A stretch of 64,000 bases of DNA, from contig CACMFH010000006.1 of assembly GCA_902612915.1 (NCBI GenBank), positions 19,047 to 83,046 of the forward strand. Reading direction: 5' to 3'. Origin of the DNA: an uncultured SAR86 cluster bacterium (GTDB lineage: Bacteria > Pseudomonadota > Gammaproteobacteria > Magnimaribacterales > D2472). How positions within the stretch are numbered: position 1 is the first letter of the stretch; every line of letters begins with the position of its first letter. The translations under genes were made by a program, and so were the position numbers. Under the pieces are notes generated by a model that worked only from the letters and a program-made list of their open reading frames with translations, had not been told where the DNA came from and made no database searches. Positions 7,994 through 18,398 of the stretch are shown here, piece by piece.

Positions 7994-8706
7994 AAATCTT
8001 ACCAGCAATTGATATTAAAAATGGCCAATGTGTGAGATTGCAAAAAGGTAATTTTGATAAAATCGATGTTTATAGTGATTCACCTTTGGATCAAGCAAAG
8101 CTCTTTAAAGAAAACGGTTTTAATTTTATTCATATCATTGATCTTGATGGAGCTCTCGAGGGTAAAAGAATTAATACCAAAATCATTAATCAAATTGTTG
8201 ACATGGACATTAAATTACAAATTGGAGGTGGAATAAGAACAATCTTAGATATCAAAAATTTATTAAATTTAGGTGTTGAGCGAGTAATTTTAGGAACAGC
8301 AATAGTAGAAAACAATGAATTTTTATTAGAGGTACTTTCAAAGTTTGACAATAATAGGATTACATTTGCTTTAGATTTTAGGATTGAAAAAAATATTCCC
8401 TTGATAGCAACAAATGGTTGGACTAGCCAAACAAGTATAAATCTTTGTGAATTTATAAAAATTCATAATTTTGTAAATGTTTTGGCAACCGATATTGATA
8501 AAGATGGTCTATTGTCTGGCCCGAACTTAGACATCTATAACGACATTAAAAATATATCATCAAGTGTAAACATTATTGGATCTGGAGGTATTACATCAAT
8601 GGATGATATTAATGATCTAAAAAAAATTGGTATTCGTGAGTGTGTAATAGGTAAAGCTATCTATGAGAAAAAATTATCTATGAAGGAATTATCAAGTGTT
8701 AACTAA
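7990..8706 (+). CDS. hisA: ProFAR isomerase (phosphoribosylformimino-AICAR-P isomerase)
   Basis: A 238-residue TIM-barrel enzyme that opens the ribose ring of ProFAR (Amadori rearrangement). [15 protein letters not shown] carries the first catalytic Asp (D8); [16 protein letters not shown] and [13 protein letters not shown] (second catalytic Asp) follow, and GSGGITS and VIGKAIYE form the phosphate-binding loops. Length is normal for the family. It overlaps hisH by 4 bases and hisF by 11. Confidence 0.97.
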   Translation: MKILPAIDIKNGQCVRLQKGNFDKIDVYSDSPLDQAKLFKENGFNFIHIIDLDGALEGKRINTKIINQIVDMDIKLQIGGGIRTILDIKNLLNLGVERVILGTAIVENNEFLLEVLSKFDNNRITFALDFRIEKNIPLIATNGWTSQTSINLCEFIKIHNFVNVLATDIDKDGLLSGPNLDIYNDIKNISSSVNIIGSGGITSMDDINDLKKIGIRECVIGKAIYEKKLSMKELSSVN

Positions 8707-9463
8707 GCGAATAATTCCCTGTCTGGATGTTAAAAAGGGAAAAGTGGTAAAAGGTGTTAAATTTAACAATCATAGATTAATTGGAGATCCAATTAAATTA
8801 GCTAAAAAATATTCAAATGATCAGGCTGATGAGCTGGTATTTTATGATATCTATTCAAGTGTTGAATCTGAATCTGTATCAATTAATTGGGTAAATGAGA
8901 TAGCTCAAAATATTAATATTCCGTTTTGTGTTGCAGGAGGCATAAAAGATATTACAAAAGCAAAAGAAGTTTTAAATATGGGCGCAGATAAAATATCAAT
9001 CAATACACCAGCTATTGAAAATCCAAATTTAATCTCAGAGTTAGCTAAAATATTTGGGTCGCAGTGTATCGTAATAGGAATAGATAGTTTTTTTGACGGT
9101 AAAAATTTTATTGTTTATTCAAGAACAGGATCAACAAAGTCTAGGTATTGCACAGGAAAAAAAACTTTAGAATGGATACAAGAAGTTCAAGATCGTGGTG
9201 CTGGAGAAATAGTTTTAAATTGTATGAATCAAGATGGTGTTCAAAATGGATATGACTTAGAACAACTTTTCTTATCTAGAGAAGTATGCAAAGTACCTTT
9301 AATTGCATCAGGTGGAGCAGGAAAAATGGAGGATTTTAAGAACGTATTTGAATCATGTAATGTTGATGGTGCCCTAGCTGCATCAGTCTTTCATGACAAT
9401 GCTATGAATATCACAGATTTAAAGAATTATCTTAATGATAAAAAAATAGAGGTAAGGATATGA
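8696..9463 (+). CDS. hisF: Imidazole glycerol phosphate synthase, cyclase subunit
   Basis: A 255-residue TIM barrel that joins PRFAR and ammonia from HisH to give imidazole glycerol phosphate and [21 protein letters not shown] has the catalytic Asp; [12 protein letters not shown] has the second catalytic Asp; [16 protein letters not shown] and [13 protein letters not shown] resemble the E. coli protein more than the Firmicute type. The start is GTG at 8696, inside hisA, fixed by the conserved [11 protein letters not shown]-terminus. It overlaps hisIE by 4 bases. Confidence 0.96.
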   Translation: MLTKRIIPCLDVKKGKVVKGVKFNNHRLIGDPIKLAKKYSNDQADELVFYDIYSSVESESVSINWVNEIAQNINIPFCVAGGIKDITKAKEVLNMGADKISINTPAIENPNLISELAKIFGSQCIVIGIDSFFDGKNFIVYSRTGSTKSRYCTGKKTLEWIQEVQDRGAGEIVLNCMNQDGVQNGYDLEQLFLSREVCKVPLIASGGAGKMEDFKNVFESCNVDGALAASVFHDNAMNITDLKNYLNDKKIEVRI

Positions 9464-10044
9464 ATTTAGATAAAGTATGGAAAAACGAAAATAACTTAGT
9501 ACCTGCCATAATTCAAGATGCTAATAACAAAAACATTTTGATGCTTGGGTATATGACAAGAGAATCTTATTTAAAAACCATTGAAACAAAAAAAGTCACT
9601 TTTTTTAGTAGATCAAGGCAATGTCTTTGGACAAAAGGTGAAACATCAGGAAATTATTTAAATTATGTCTCAAGTGAAATAGATTGCGACAATGATACAC
9701 TTCTAGTTCAAGCTATTAATAAGGGGCCAACTTGTCATCTTGAAAAATATTCTTGTTTTGGTGATGAGATTTTTAGTTTTTATAAACTGCAGACAATAAT
9801 TAATGACAGAAAGGAACAAAAAACTAATAGTTCATATACTAGTTATCTATTAAATGAAGGTAATAAAGAAATAGTAAAAAAAATTGCTGAAGAGGCTAAT
9901 GAATTGGCTATTTCTGTTGTTTCTAATGATGGAAGATTATTAGATGAAGCTGCTGATCTTATGTACCATCTTCAAGTGTTACTTGTTGCAAATGATCTTT
10001 CATTAAATGATTTAGAGCAAGCTTTATCAAAAAGAAATAAATAA
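9460..10044 (+). CDS. hisIE: Bifunctional phosphoribosyl-AMP cyclohydrolase / phosphoribosyl-ATP pyrophosphatase
   Basis: Steps 2 and 3 of histidine synthesis in one 194-residue protein. The HisI half (about 1-110) has [18 protein letters not shown], the Mg/Zn-binding DCDNDTLL and CHLEKYSCF with the zinc cysteines. The HisE half (about 110-194) has [12 protein letters not shown] and [14 protein letters not shown], the MazG-like metal-binding helices. HisIE fusion is the rule in enterobacteria and many others. The next gene, hisC, starts 5 bases after the stop. Confidence 0.97.
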   Translation: MNLDKVWKNENNLVPAIIQDANNKNILMLGYMTRESYLKTIETKKVTFFSRSRQCLWTKGETSGNYLNYVSSEIDCDNDTLLVQAINKGPTCHLEKYSCFGDEIFSFYKLQTIINDRKEQKTNSSYTSYLLNEGNKEIVKKIAEEANELAISVVSNDGRLLDEAADLMYHLQVLLVANDLSLNDLEQALSKRNK

Positions 10045-10049
10045 ACATC

Positions 10050-11141
10050 ATGGATTTTCTAAAATATATCAATCCTGGAATCGAATCCATAAATCCATAT
10101 GAGGCTGGAAAATCAATTGAAGAAGTGATGGAAAAATATAATCTAGAGGATATAGTAAAACTTGCAAGTAATGAAAATAACTCAGGTCCCTCACCTAGAG
10201 CATTAAAGGTAATTAAATATTTTAAAGATCTTCATATTTATCCAGATGGAGATGCCATTAAATTAAAAACTAAAATATCAGAAGTTGAAAATATTGATTC
10301 TGAACAAATTATTATAGGTAATGGATCAAATGAAATTTTAGAAATAATTTCTAAAACTTTTTTATCATCAAATACTGAATCAATATTTTCAAAACATGCC
10401 TTTATTGTTTATAAACTGGTATCAAAAGTGTGTGGTTCAAAGTTTCATGAAATTGATACTTGTGATTGGGGACATGATTTAGATAAATTTCTTGAAAAAA
10501 TAAATGATAAAACAAGATTAATTTTCATTGCAAATCCAAATAATCCAACTGGCACATATTTGTCACATAAAAATATAATAGACTTTTTAAATAAGGTACC
10601 AAAACAAGTTTTGGTTGTGATTGATTTAGCATACTTTGAATATGTGACTGCTAATGATTACGTTAAAACAAGTGAAATTTTAAATAAATTTAACAATGTA
10701 TTATTTACTAAGTCTTTTTCAAAAATTCATGGTCTTTCAGCCCTAAGAATTGGTTATGGGTTTGGAAATAAATCTCTAATTGAAATAATGAATAGAGTAA
10801 GGCAGCCATTTAATGTAAATGCTTTAGCCCAGAAAGCTGCAATTGAATCTTTATCAGATAAAAATTACATAGAAGAGAGTATCAGTCAAAATACTAAAGA
10901 AAGACTATACCTTTGCGAATCACTAAGTAGCATAGGAGTAGAATATATTCCGTCGCAAGGAAACTTTATTTGTATAAATACAAAAATAACTGGTAAAAAT
11001 GTATTTGAATCTTTACTAAAAAAAGGTGTGATTGTAAGGCCTATTGATATTTACGAAATGCCAACATATATCAGGGTTTCAGTTGGAAATAGAAATGAAA
11101 ATAATATTTTTATAGAAAAATTGGAAGAGATTTTGTTTTAA
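10050..11141 (+). CDS. hisC: Histidinol-phosphate aminotransferase
   Basis: A 363-residue fold-type I PLP enzyme converting imidazole acetol phosphate and glutamate to histidinol phosphate. Seen are LASNENNSGPSPRA near the N-terminus, NPNNPTGTY, the PLP-lysine motif SFSKIHGLSALRIGYG (Lys near residue 225) and the phosphate-binding Arg of VRPIDIYEMPTYIRVSVG. It is the last gene of the operon; in the enterobacterial order hisC lies between hisD and hisB, so it has moved here. No clear terminator follows. Confidence 0.95.
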   Translation: MDFLKYINPGIESINPYEAGKSIEEVMEKYNLEDIVKLASNENNSGPSPRALKVIKYFKDLHIYPDGDAIKLKTKISEVENIDSEQIIIGNGSNEILEIISKTFLSSNTESIFSKHAFIVYKLVSKVCGSKFHEIDTCDWGHDLDKFLEKINDKTRLIFIANPNNPTGTYLSHKNIIDFLNKVPKQVLVVIDLAYFEYVTANDYVKTSEILNKFNNVLFTKSFSKIHGLSALRIGYGFGNKSLIEIMNRVRQPFNVNALAQKAAIESLSDKNYIEESISQNTKERLYLCESLSSIGVEYIPSQGNFICINTKITGKNVFESLLKKGVIVRPIDIYEMPTYIRVSVGNRNENNIFIEKLEEILF

Positions 11142-11242
11142 TTTCTAAAGTTTCTAAAACTACCAATGCAAATTAAAAGAAGGTGTAAAGCTACTACTAT
11201 TAATAATAATTTATCCATATATTTATATAAAATTTCAAAAAT

Positions 11243-11318
<76 letters not shown>

Positions 11319-11362
11319 AAAGATTCAACATCTTATCTAATAATAATTTTTAAGTAAATTGA

Positions 11363-12334
11363 TTATTGCTCAAGAAATACTACTTCTCCAGGAATAAGTG
11401 TTTTAAAATTTTCTATTCCATCAGCGATAACTGCGTTATTTAATCTTTTTTGCGGCTCTAAAGTATCTTCGGCGGTAAGCGTAAAAGTTCCCCAATGCAT
11501 TCCAAAGCCATGTTGAGCTTCAAGATCTTTCATTATTTTTATAGAATCTTCAGGATTTACGTGGCTTGCTGACATAAACCATTCTGGATCATAAGCGCCT
11601 ATAGGTATAAGAGCATATTTTGGTGCACCTAATCTTATTTTGGTTTCTATAAAATCTTTTGAATATCCAGTATCTCCTGCATGATAAATTGCGTAGTCTT
11701 TTGAATTTATAAACCATCCACCCCATAGGCTTTCATTTCTATCAAATAAACCTCTTGCAGACCAATGTTTTACTGGCGTAAATGTAAATGTATGATTTTT
11801 AAAGTCAGTATTTTGCCACCATTCAAACTCTATTACATTTTTAATATTTCTTTTATTAAAAATATCTTTATCTCCTTTTGGAATTAAAAATAATACTTTG
11901 GGATATTTTTTTGATATTTTCTTCAATGATCTTATGTCTAAATGATCATAGTGATTGTGGCTTACAGTGACAATATCTATAGGAGGTAAATCTCTAATAC
12001 TAAGGCTTGGTGGAATTAATCTCTTAGGTCCGAATCTTTTAAATGGTGATGCCCTATCAGAGAAAACTGGATCAGTAAGTATAGTTAATCCATCCTTTTT
12101 GATTAAAAAAGTTGAATGGCCTATCCAAATTAAATAATTATCTTCAGTTTCAAGATTTATATTGCGCCAATCATTAGAAATATCTATAGAGGCCAAAATT
12201 GGTTTCTTTTGATTTATCTGCCATCGAATAAGATCTTTTATTGATTTATCAATTGCTTCGCCATCTGTATTTTTGTATTTTGCAAATACTAAAGTTGGAA
12301 TTACCAATAGAGCAAGAAAAAGATATCTCAACAT
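11363..12334 (-). CDS. Exported metallo-beta-lactamase-fold hydrolase (NAPE-PLD-like)
   Basis: A 323-residue protein with an N-terminal signal peptide (about 1-18). IWIGHSTFLI, TDPVFSDRASPF, GPKRLIPP, the metal site SHNHYDHLD, HWSARG, HAGDTGY, IPIGAYDP and GMHWGTF follow in the order of the UlaG/N-acyl-phosphatidylethanolamine phospholipase D-like branch of the superfamily, so a binuclear metal site is expected. Members hydrolyse phosphodiesters or lactones; the substrate here is not known, and a periplasmic or outer-membrane lipid substrate is only a guess. It reads towards tRNA-Ala on the same strand. Confidence 0.9.
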   Translation of the reverse strand: MLRYLFLALLVIPTLVFAKYKNTDGEAIDKSIKDLIRWQINQKKPILASIDISNDWRNINLETEDNYLIWIGHSTFLIKKDGLTILTDPVFSDRASPFKRFGPKRLIPPSLSIRDLPPIDIVTVSHNHYDHLDIRSLKKISKKYPKVLFLIPKGDKDIFNKRNIKNVIEFEWWQNTDFKNHTFTFTPVKHWSARGLFDRNESLWGGWFINSKDYAIYHAGDTGYSKDFIETKIRLGAPKYALIPIGAYDPEWFMSASHVNPEDSIKIMKDLEAQHGFGMHWGTFTLTAEDTLEPQKRLNNAVIADGIENFKTLIPGEVVFLEQ

Positions 12335-12475
12335 TAGATAAAATTTTATGACTTTTTAACTTGAGACTTAATATAAAAATTCATAATTTTTATAAAAAAT
12401 TTTGAAAAACATGAATATACATTTCTATAAAAATTTATTTTAAGTAACTTTAAAGTGTTCAAGATATTATCCTAT

Positions 12476-12506
12476 AAAAAAAAGGGTTGCAGATGCAACC
12501 CTTTTT
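12476..12506 (-). terminator. Intrinsic terminator of the first TonB receptor gene
   Basis: Read on the minus strand, GGGTTGC pairs with GCAACCC across a four-base loop, the stem is extended by A/T pairs, and a run of eight T follows (12483 to 12476). It lies 16 bases beyond the receptor stop. Confidence 0.92.
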
Positions 12507-12521
12507 AACTCAATACTTATT

Positions 12522-15302
12522 TTAGAATTCTAAAACAACGCTAGCAAAAAATCTTCTACCAATTACGTCGTAAATACCTGGCTCAGTATTTCCATTGAAG
12601 TTACTATGGAAATATGGCGGGTTTTCATCAGTAGCATTATTTATACCTATTCTATAAGTAGCATTACCCCTTTCGATTGTTGAAACGAGATCTAAGTATG
12701 TAATTGCTTCAGCTTTTGCATCAGCAGTAACTGATGGATGTCTCCATACATCATCAGACTCAGAAACGTATCTAATATTAGCAGTAGATGACCAATTTTC
12801 ACCGTTAACACCAAAACCAAGAACAAATCTTAATTCAGGATATACAGCAAAACCATCTGCAGTACCTGCATAATCTTTAACAGGCGAACCTAAAGCACTT
12901 GATTCATACTGGTTATAGATTGTTGAATCAAAAGTTACACTATAACCGGTAGCAGTTGATCCATTTAAATCACCTTCAAATGAAGCACTAACATCCCAAC
13001 CATTTGATTCGATATTTGCAAAGTTACCCCAAGGAGTTTCTAAGTCGCCAGGATATCCGTAATAATATAAAGGATTTCCGTCACCGTAATCAATAAAGTA
13101 TGAGCAACTACCTTTTGTATAATCTAAAGTCGCTTGATTCAAACAATCATAGAAAAGAACATTAGCACTTGGCAGACCAATAGCATCATCAATTTCAATC
13201 GCCCAATAGTCAATAGAAGCTACAAATCCAGGGACAGTAGCAGGTGAATATACCGCACCAACAGTAAAGTTGGTTGATTCTTCCGGAGCTAAATCTCCTT
13301 CTGAGTAATATTCATGGTATGACTGCCATGCAAATCCATATTCGCCAGCATCAGTAGGATCAAATCCTAAAGATACACAATTATCATAAATTGTTTGAGT
13401 AATTGTACCTGCGGCAAGCCTTCTATCAGCAAACTCACAAGGTAAATCAATAACTGGGAATGTTGTACTTGCTACAGTATTTAATTCAGAAACATTTGGT
13501 GCTCTAAATCCAGTACCATATGTAGCTCTCATTCTTATTTCATCTGAGACTGTGTATTCAGCACCAACCTTATAGTTAGTTGTATCGCCAACAGTATCGT
13601 AGTCAGAATATCTCACTGATGCATCAATATTTAATTTATCAGATACAGATGTAAAAATCTCACCAAATACTTCAGTAACGTTGAATCCGCCTCTTAAAGG
13701 AGATGAAGCACCACCAGTAGTTAAGCCCTCAGCAGAGAATTCATCAGGTTTAAAATAACCAGATTCGGATCTTTTTTCAACACCAACTGCAAAAGCTGAA
13801 CCATTAGATAAGTCGCCTGAAATTGTATAAGCAAATAATTCCATTTCTGCTCCAGATTGGTCCTTTAAAGAACCAGCAGTCAGGAATGACATTTGTTCAT
13901 CAGTTATTGAACCAAATTCAGCAAAAGGATTTAATGTACCTGGACATGCAGAACTTGCAGCACAAGCAACAGGGTCTACCGCTATTGCCCATCTGTCGAA
14001 TCTTCCATAATTTAAAGTTTCATCAACTTGCTCAGTCTCAGCAACAACCATGTACATATCATGGTTTAAACCATTACTTTCCCATCTCAGTCCCATTGTG
14101 ATGTTGTATTGATCAACAGTTTGTTCGAACAAACGACCACCAGATTCTTCAAATCTTCTATTAATTCTTACACCTACATCACAAATTGCAGAACCATCAT
14201 CTGCTGCGGTGTTGGAACAATTAACAGAACCAAATGGATTAAATGGGTTATTTGCTGGAACATAATCATTCCACTGAGAACCATTATTTGGTGTTTCAAC
14301 TGAACTATTTACAGCAAATGATGCATCAGGTGCTAATCTTTGATGTGAAGTTCTTCTGTTGTATGTACCTTCAAAATAGAATTCTACACCCTCAGTAACA
14401 TCCATTTTACCTAGAACAGCCATTTGAGTTCTCTCATTTGGAGTAATTAATGCGTTCACTGGAGCATAATTATAAACATCTCCTGAAGTAAAAGGTCTAG
14501 CAGCCCCAATAGATGAATCATAAATATAATTTCCACCAGGTCCTCTAATTTTTCTACTATTTGATGAACCAGAACCTACAGCTTTAAAAGTTCCATCAGA
14601 TTGCAATTGAGGATATAGAGCATCGTTAGCCCATGGCTGCTCAGCTTGTAACATTTCTTTTTGATTTTTGTGAGCAACAGAAAAAACAACATTACCGTTG
14701 TTACCAGCAATACCAGCCATTAGACCAATATCATTATTCTCAGCTTGTCCATTCTCCATACCTTGACCAGTACCTAAAGAAACTTTAAGGCCTTCAAATT
14801 CATCATCAAGAACAAAATTAAGCACACCAGATAATGCATCAGAACCATAAATAGCGGATGCACCGTCTTTGAGCACTTCAACAGACTTAATCATCATCTC
14901 AGGAATGGAACCAATATCAACAGCTCCGTCACCACCTACATCACCAATGACACGGTGACCATTTACAAGAACAAGCGTTCTGTTGAATCCAAGCCCTCTT
15001 AGGTCGATTTTTCTAGAACCATCACCACCGTTATTTGTTGAAGTTCCTAACTGATACCCTGTAAAAGCAGGTGTATACTTCAAATACTCATCAACACTAG
15101 CATTACCAGCATCAAGAATATCTTCTTCAGAAATTATCAACAAAGGTGAAGATGAGCTAAAGCCATCTTTTGCAATCTTTGATCCAGTAACAACAACTTC
15201 TTCTACGTCATCGTCTGAACTATCTTGCGCAACTATGTTCGTATTAAATAGACCAAAAGTTAACACAAGGACTGCTAATAAGTAATTATCTTTATTAAAC
15301 AT
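12522..15302 (-). CDS. TonB-dependent outer membrane receptor
   Basis: A 926-residue receptor. A signal peptide (about 1-25, ending VAQ) is followed by DSSDDDVEEVVVTGSKI, which contains the TonB box. The plug domain has the usual RKIDLRGLGFNRTLVLVNGHR and VEVLKDGASAIYGSDALSGVLNFV segments; the rest is a long beta-barrel with RAPNVSELN near residue 600 and a C-terminal aromatic ending VVLEF. Several paired cysteines lie in predicted extracellular loops. It would import an unknown large ligand using TonB-ExbBD energy. The ATG is preceded by AGGGG. It is divergent from fabI and has its own terminator. Confidence 0.95.
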   Translation of the reverse strand: MFNKDNYLLAVLVLTFGLFNTNIVAQDSSDDDVEEVVVTGSKIAKDGFSSSSPLLIISEEDILDAGNASVDEYLKYTPAFTGYQLGTSTNNGGDGSRKIDLRGLGFNRTLVLVNGHRVIGDVGGDGAVDIGSIPEMMIKSVEVLKDGASAIYGSDALSGVLNFVLDDEFEGLKVSLGTGQGMENGQAENNDIGLMAGIAGNNGNVVFSVAHKNQKEMLQAEQPWANDALYPQLQSDGTFKAVGSGSSNSRKIRGPGGNYIYDSSIGAARPFTSGDVYNYAPVNALITPNERTQMAVLGKMDVTEGVEFYFEGTYNRRTSHQRLAPDASFAVNSSVETPNNGSQWNDYVPANNPFNPFGSVNCSNTAADDGSAICDVGVRINRRFEESGGRLFEQTVDQYNITMGLRWESNGLNHDMYMVVAETEQVDETLNYGRFDRWAIAVDPVACAASSACPGTLNPFAEFGSITDEQMSFLTAGSLKDQSGAEMELFAYTISGDLSNGSAFAVGVEKRSESGYFKPDEFSAEGLTTGGASSPLRGGFNVTEVFGEIFTSVSDKLNIDASVRYSDYDTVGDTTNYKVGAEYTVSDEIRMRATYGTGFRAPNVSELNTVASTTFPVIDLPCEFADRRLAAGTITQTIYDNCVSLGFDPTDAGEYGFAWQSYHEYYSEGDLAPEESTNFTVGAVYSPATVPGFVASIDYWAIEIDDAIGLPSANVLFYDCLNQATLDYTKGSCSYFIDYGDGNPLYYYGYPGDLETPWGNFANIESNGWDVSASFEGDLNGSTATGYSVTFDSTIYNQYESSALGSPVKDYAGTADGFAVYPELRFVLGFGVNGENWSSTANIRYVSESDDVWRHPSVTADAKAEAITYLDLVSTIERGNATYRIGINNATDENPPYFHSNFNGNTEPGIYDVIGRRFFASVVLEF

Positions 15303-15407
15303 ACAATTCCCCTGTAGTTAATTAAACTTAATATGCACAGCGAATCTTCGCTAAACACGTATTTCCGACATTGTTTCAGAGTTTTTTACATAAATCTACA
15401 ATTTTAT

Positions 15408-15437
15408 GCATTTATTTGCATTTATTTACATTTATTT
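15408..15437 (+). repeat. Three tandem 10-base repeats upstream of the TonB receptor and fabI
   Basis: GCATTTATTT occurs twice in a row and a third time as ACATTTATTT, and a weaker TTGGGATTTT follows. The 10-base period matches one DNA helical turn, with T-rich tracts on one face. It lies in the 235-base space between the divergent receptor and fabI genes, which otherwise shows no gene. Confidence 0.85.
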
Positions 15438-15537
15438 GGGATTTTATCAACCACTCAGAGATTTTTTTGATAAATAATCAATAAAAATGGCTCTTTGAAT
15501 TAGTTTTATCTACAATATGATTTTATTAAAAAAGTTT

Positions 15538-16335
15538 ATGCTGCTTAAAAACAAGAAAATCTTAATAACAGGATTAGCAAATAAGTACTCAATTGCAGCT
15601 GGCATTGCATACGCAATGCATAGAGAGGGTGCTAAATTGGCATTCACATATCAAAACGAAAGGCTTTTAAAAAATCTTAAACCAATTGCTGATGAATGTG
15701 GTTCAAATATCTTAATTGAATGTGACGTTTCAAGTGATGATTCTGTTAGGTCTTCATTTGCTGAATTATCTAAAAAATGGAAAAAATTTGATGGTTTTGT
15801 TCATTCTATTGGTTTTGCGCCTGCTGATCAGCTTGAAGGAGATTTTCTTGAAGTAACTAATCGTGAGGGTTTTAAAATAGCTCATGACATAAGTTCATAT
15901 AGTTTTACAGCAATGGCAAAAGAGTCTAAGTCAATGCTCAACGAAAATTCTGCTCTTCTAACTCTTACTTATCTAGGATCAACACGAACAATGCCAAATT
16001 ACAACGTTATGGGTCTTGCTAAGGCTAGCTTAGAAGCAAATACAAGATTTTTAGCTGCATCATTAGGGAAACATAATATCCGGGTAAATGCCATATCTGC
16101 AGGACCAATTAAAACTCTAGCAGCATCTGGTGTTAAAAATTTTAGAAAAATGCTTTCTCAGCATTCTAATAAAGCTCCTTTAGGCAGAACTGTAACTGCA
16201 GAAGAAGTTGGAAATGTTGCGGCATTTATGTGCTCAGACTATGCAAGTGGTATTACGGGTGAAATTACATACGTTGATGCTGGATTTAATATTGCAGCTA
16301 TGCCACTTACACTTAATGAGCTTAAAGATGATTAA
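15538..16335 (+). CDS. fabI: Enoyl-[acyl-carrier-protein] reductase (NADH)
   Basis: The last reduction in the fatty acid elongation cycle. The protein has [14 protein letters not shown] at the nucleotide-binding site, [14 protein letters not shown], the catalytic Tyr-x6-Lys in YNVMGLAK and the closing [13 protein letters not shown] of FabI. The frame could open at 15517, but the ATG at 15538 gives the conserved N-terminus ([11 protein letters not shown]), and a TACAAT -10-like box at 15511-15516 overlaps the upstream ATG, so 15538 is preferred, giving 265 residues. It overlaps the following methyltransferase gene by 8 bases and appears to be the first gene of a three-gene operon. Confidence 0.95.
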   Translation: MLLKNKKILITGLANKYSIAAGIAYAMHREGAKLAFTYQNERLLKNLKPIADECGSNILIECDVSSDDSVRSSFAELSKKWKKFDGFVHSIGFAPADQLEGDFLEVTNREGFKIAHDISSYSFTAMAKESKSMLNENSALLTLTYLGSTRTMPNYNVMGLAKASLEANTRFLAASLGKHNIRVNAISAGPIKTLAASGVKNFRKMLSQHSNKAPLGRTVTAEEVGNVAAFMCSDYASGITGEITYVDAGFNIAAMPLTLNELKDD

Positions 16336-16951
16336 AAAATCATATGAGAAATATGTATTACCAAAACTACTAGATTGTTGTTGTTCAACTAAACCAATAA
16401 ACTATCAAAGAAAAAAAGTTGTTCCTAATGCTAGCGGTAATATCTTAGAAATTGGAATTGGGTCAGGTTTAAATCTACCATTTTATGAAAAATCAAAAAT
16501 TAATAACTTATATGGGATAGATCCATCGAGTGAATTATGCGATATGGCAAAGAAAACAGCCTCTGATAATGGAATGGATGTTAATTTGTTAATTAATGGG
16601 GCTGAGGAAATTGAATTACCTAAAGATTCTATAGATACCGTTGTAATCACATATACCTTGTGTACTATTCCGAATCCAACAGATGCACTTAAAGAAATCA
16701 AACGAGTAATGAAAGTTGATGCAAAAATGCTTTTTTGTGAACATGGAACTGCACCAGATAAAAATATTATTAAATGGCAAAATAGAATAAATCCAATATG
16801 GGGAAAATTATTTGGGGGATGTAACATTAATAGAGATATACCGAGCATTTTAAAAGAAAGTGGTTTCAAGATTAATACTCTAGATCAAATGTACCTTCCT
16901 AGTACGCCTAAAATAGTTGGTTACAATTACTGGGGCGAAGCAACCAGATAA
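16328..16951 (+). CDS. Class I SAM-dependent methyltransferase
   Basis: The open frame begins far upstream inside fabI, but the natural start is the ATG at 16328, giving 207 residues beginning [17 protein letters not shown]. The SAM-binding motif I is [12 protein letters not shown], with GIDPS as motif II, and [15 protein letters not shown] and MLFCEHG further on, as in UbiE-like and phosphatidylethanolamine-methyltransferase-like proteins (methyltransferase type 11). The substrate is not identifiable. A cysteine cluster (DCCCS) near the N-terminus is notable. It lies between fabI and a thiolase, which suggests a lipid or small acyl substrate. Confidence 0.87.
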   Translation: MIKKSYEKYVLPKLLDCCCSTKPINYQRKKVVPNASGNILEIGIGSGLNLPFYEKSKINNLYGIDPSSELCDMAKKTASDNGMDVNLLINGAEEIELPKDSIDTVVITYTLCTIPNPTDALKEIKRVMKVDAKMLFCEHGTAPDKNIIKWQNRINPIWGKLFGGCNINRDIPSILKESGFKINTLDQMYLPSTPKIVGYNYWGEATR

Positions 16952-16955
16952 ATTC

Positions 16956-18398
16956 ATGAATAATAGGCCTGTTGTGGTTGGATTAGGAACTATCCAGCAA
17001 AAAGGTAACTTCAACCAACTTGATGAAGCTCTTATATTAATGGATAAAGCTTTTAAAAAGGCTATTATTGATTGTACAAATAGCAACATTAAAAGATATA
17101 TTGATGAGGTAAGGGTTCCGAAGGGATTTTGGAGATATAGAGATCCTGGTAAGTGGGTTGCTGAAAACAATAATATTAAATCAGTCAAAACAACTGTAAC
17201 GAAAGTAGGAATACTTCAACAAAACCTCATCAACACTGCGTGCAATAAAATTCAAAATGGTGAAATTAAAGCGAGTTTAATTTTAGGTGGTGAATCTCGT
17301 TTTAAAATGCTTAGATCATCAATAGAAAATAAGGAGTATATTGAAACACCTTTAAATACAAATCCAGATAATTACGAAAAATCTCCCGAAAAACTTCAAT
17401 TAGATATTGAAGAAAAAGAGTTAGGTTCTATGGCTGTTGGCTATTATGCAATTTTGGAGAGTGCGTTTAGGTCTATGTTACAAAATGACCATGACGAACA
17501 TAACAATTATTTATCAGAAATATATTCAAGTTATTCAGAAATTGCTGCAAGTAACGAAGATGGGTGGATTGAACAACCCTTTGATAAAGAAGACATAAAA
17601 ACTGAATCAAATAAAAACTTAAGACAAGCATTTCCATACAACAAATATCACTGTACAAGCTGGAATGTAAACCAAGCTTGCGCAATTATAATTTGTTCAG
17701 AAGATATTGCTGACAAGCTTAATATTCCTTTCGATAAAAGAGTCTATCCTTTAGCGTCATCTGAAAATAATCATATGATACCCACTCTTCAAAGGCCAAA
17801 CTTAATTGAACCAGCTGGAATGCAGCTAGCTGCGAAATTTATCCTAGGTATTTGTAAAAAAAATGATCTTATACCTAATTTGTATGATCTATACAGCTGT
17901 TTTCCTGTTGCTGTTCAAATGTTTGCAAAATCACTAAAACTTAAAAACATCAAAGATAAAACTGTGACAGGGGCAATGCCATTTGCTGGAGGCCCCTTAA
18001 ACAGCTATGTTCTTCATTCAACAGCAAAATTAATTGAAAAATTAAGAAAGAATAATGGTGTTGGAATAGTAACTGGGGTATCAGGTATGATGACAAAACA
18101 ATCATATGCACTCTGGTCAAAGAACCCATGCATAGATTTTACATGTGAAGATTGCACTAAAAAAGCTAAAGAAATTGAACTTCCAGTAAAATTATCAGAT
18201 CAAAAAAGTGGTTCTGGAAAAATAATTGGATACACAGTCCATGAAAGGGATAATGTTAATAAAGCTATTATGTTTGTAGATACTGACAATAATAAACGAA
18301 AATTAATTACTTCATCAGACAGAAATATTATTAACGAAATGCAAAATACTGAATGGGTTGGAAAAAGAATAAACTTTAGTGAAGATCAATTAGTTTGA
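16956..18398 (+). CDS. Thiolase-superfamily acetyl-CoA acetyltransferase-like protein
   Basis: The ATG at 16956, four bases after the methyltransferase stop, gives MNNRPVVVGLGTIQQKG; the frame extends upstream but that part overlaps the previous gene. The 480-residue protein matches the SCP-x-like thiolase branch: LYSCFPVAVQ and TGAMPFAGGPLNSYVLHSTA are its signatures, and a C-terminal part of about 90 residues resembles the extra domain of this group. The usual N-terminal nucleophile motif is replaced by LGGESRF, so the chemistry may differ from a classical thiolase. With fabI upstream it likely acts on acyl-CoA. The 3' end overlaps the convergent ggt gene by 13 bases. Confidence 0.85.
   Translation: MNNRPVVVGLGTIQQKGNFNQLDEALILMDKAFKKAIIDCTNSNIKRYIDEVRVPKGFWRYRDPGKWVAENNNIKSVKTTVTKVGILQQNLINTACNKIQNGEIKASLILGGESRFKMLRSSIENKEYIETPLNTNPDNYEKSPEKLQLDIEEKELGSMAVGYYAILESAFRSMLQNDHDEHNNYLSEIYSSYSEIAASNEDGWIEQPFDKEDIKTESNKNLRQAFPYNKYHCTSWNVNQACAIIICSEDIADKLNIPFDKRVYPLASSENNHMIPTLQRPNLIEPAGMQLAAKFILGICKKNDLIPNLYDLYSCFPVAVQMFAKSLKLKNIKDKTVTGAMPFAGGPLNSYVLHSTAKLIEKLRKNNGVGIVTGVSGMMTKQSYALWSKNPCIDFTCEDCTKKAKEIELPVKLSDQKSGSGKIIGYTVHERDNVNKAIMFVDTDNNKRKLITSSDRNIINEMQNTEWVGKRINFSEDQLV

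Noticed and set aside
11142..11242. Terminator for the his operon
   Set aside because: I found no GC-rich hairpin with a T run here; the end of the operon is not marked by a visible intrinsic terminator.
13823..14303. Two plus-strand frames inside the first TonB receptor gene
   Set aside because: Their composition (Gln/Leu and Thr/Ile rich) is what antisense of a barrel-coding sequence gives; the minus-strand receptor explains the region.
16208..16327. Forty extra residues at the start of the methyltransferase frame
   Set aside because: They overlap fabI out of frame and are Leu/His-rich without homology; the ATG at 16328 suits the family.
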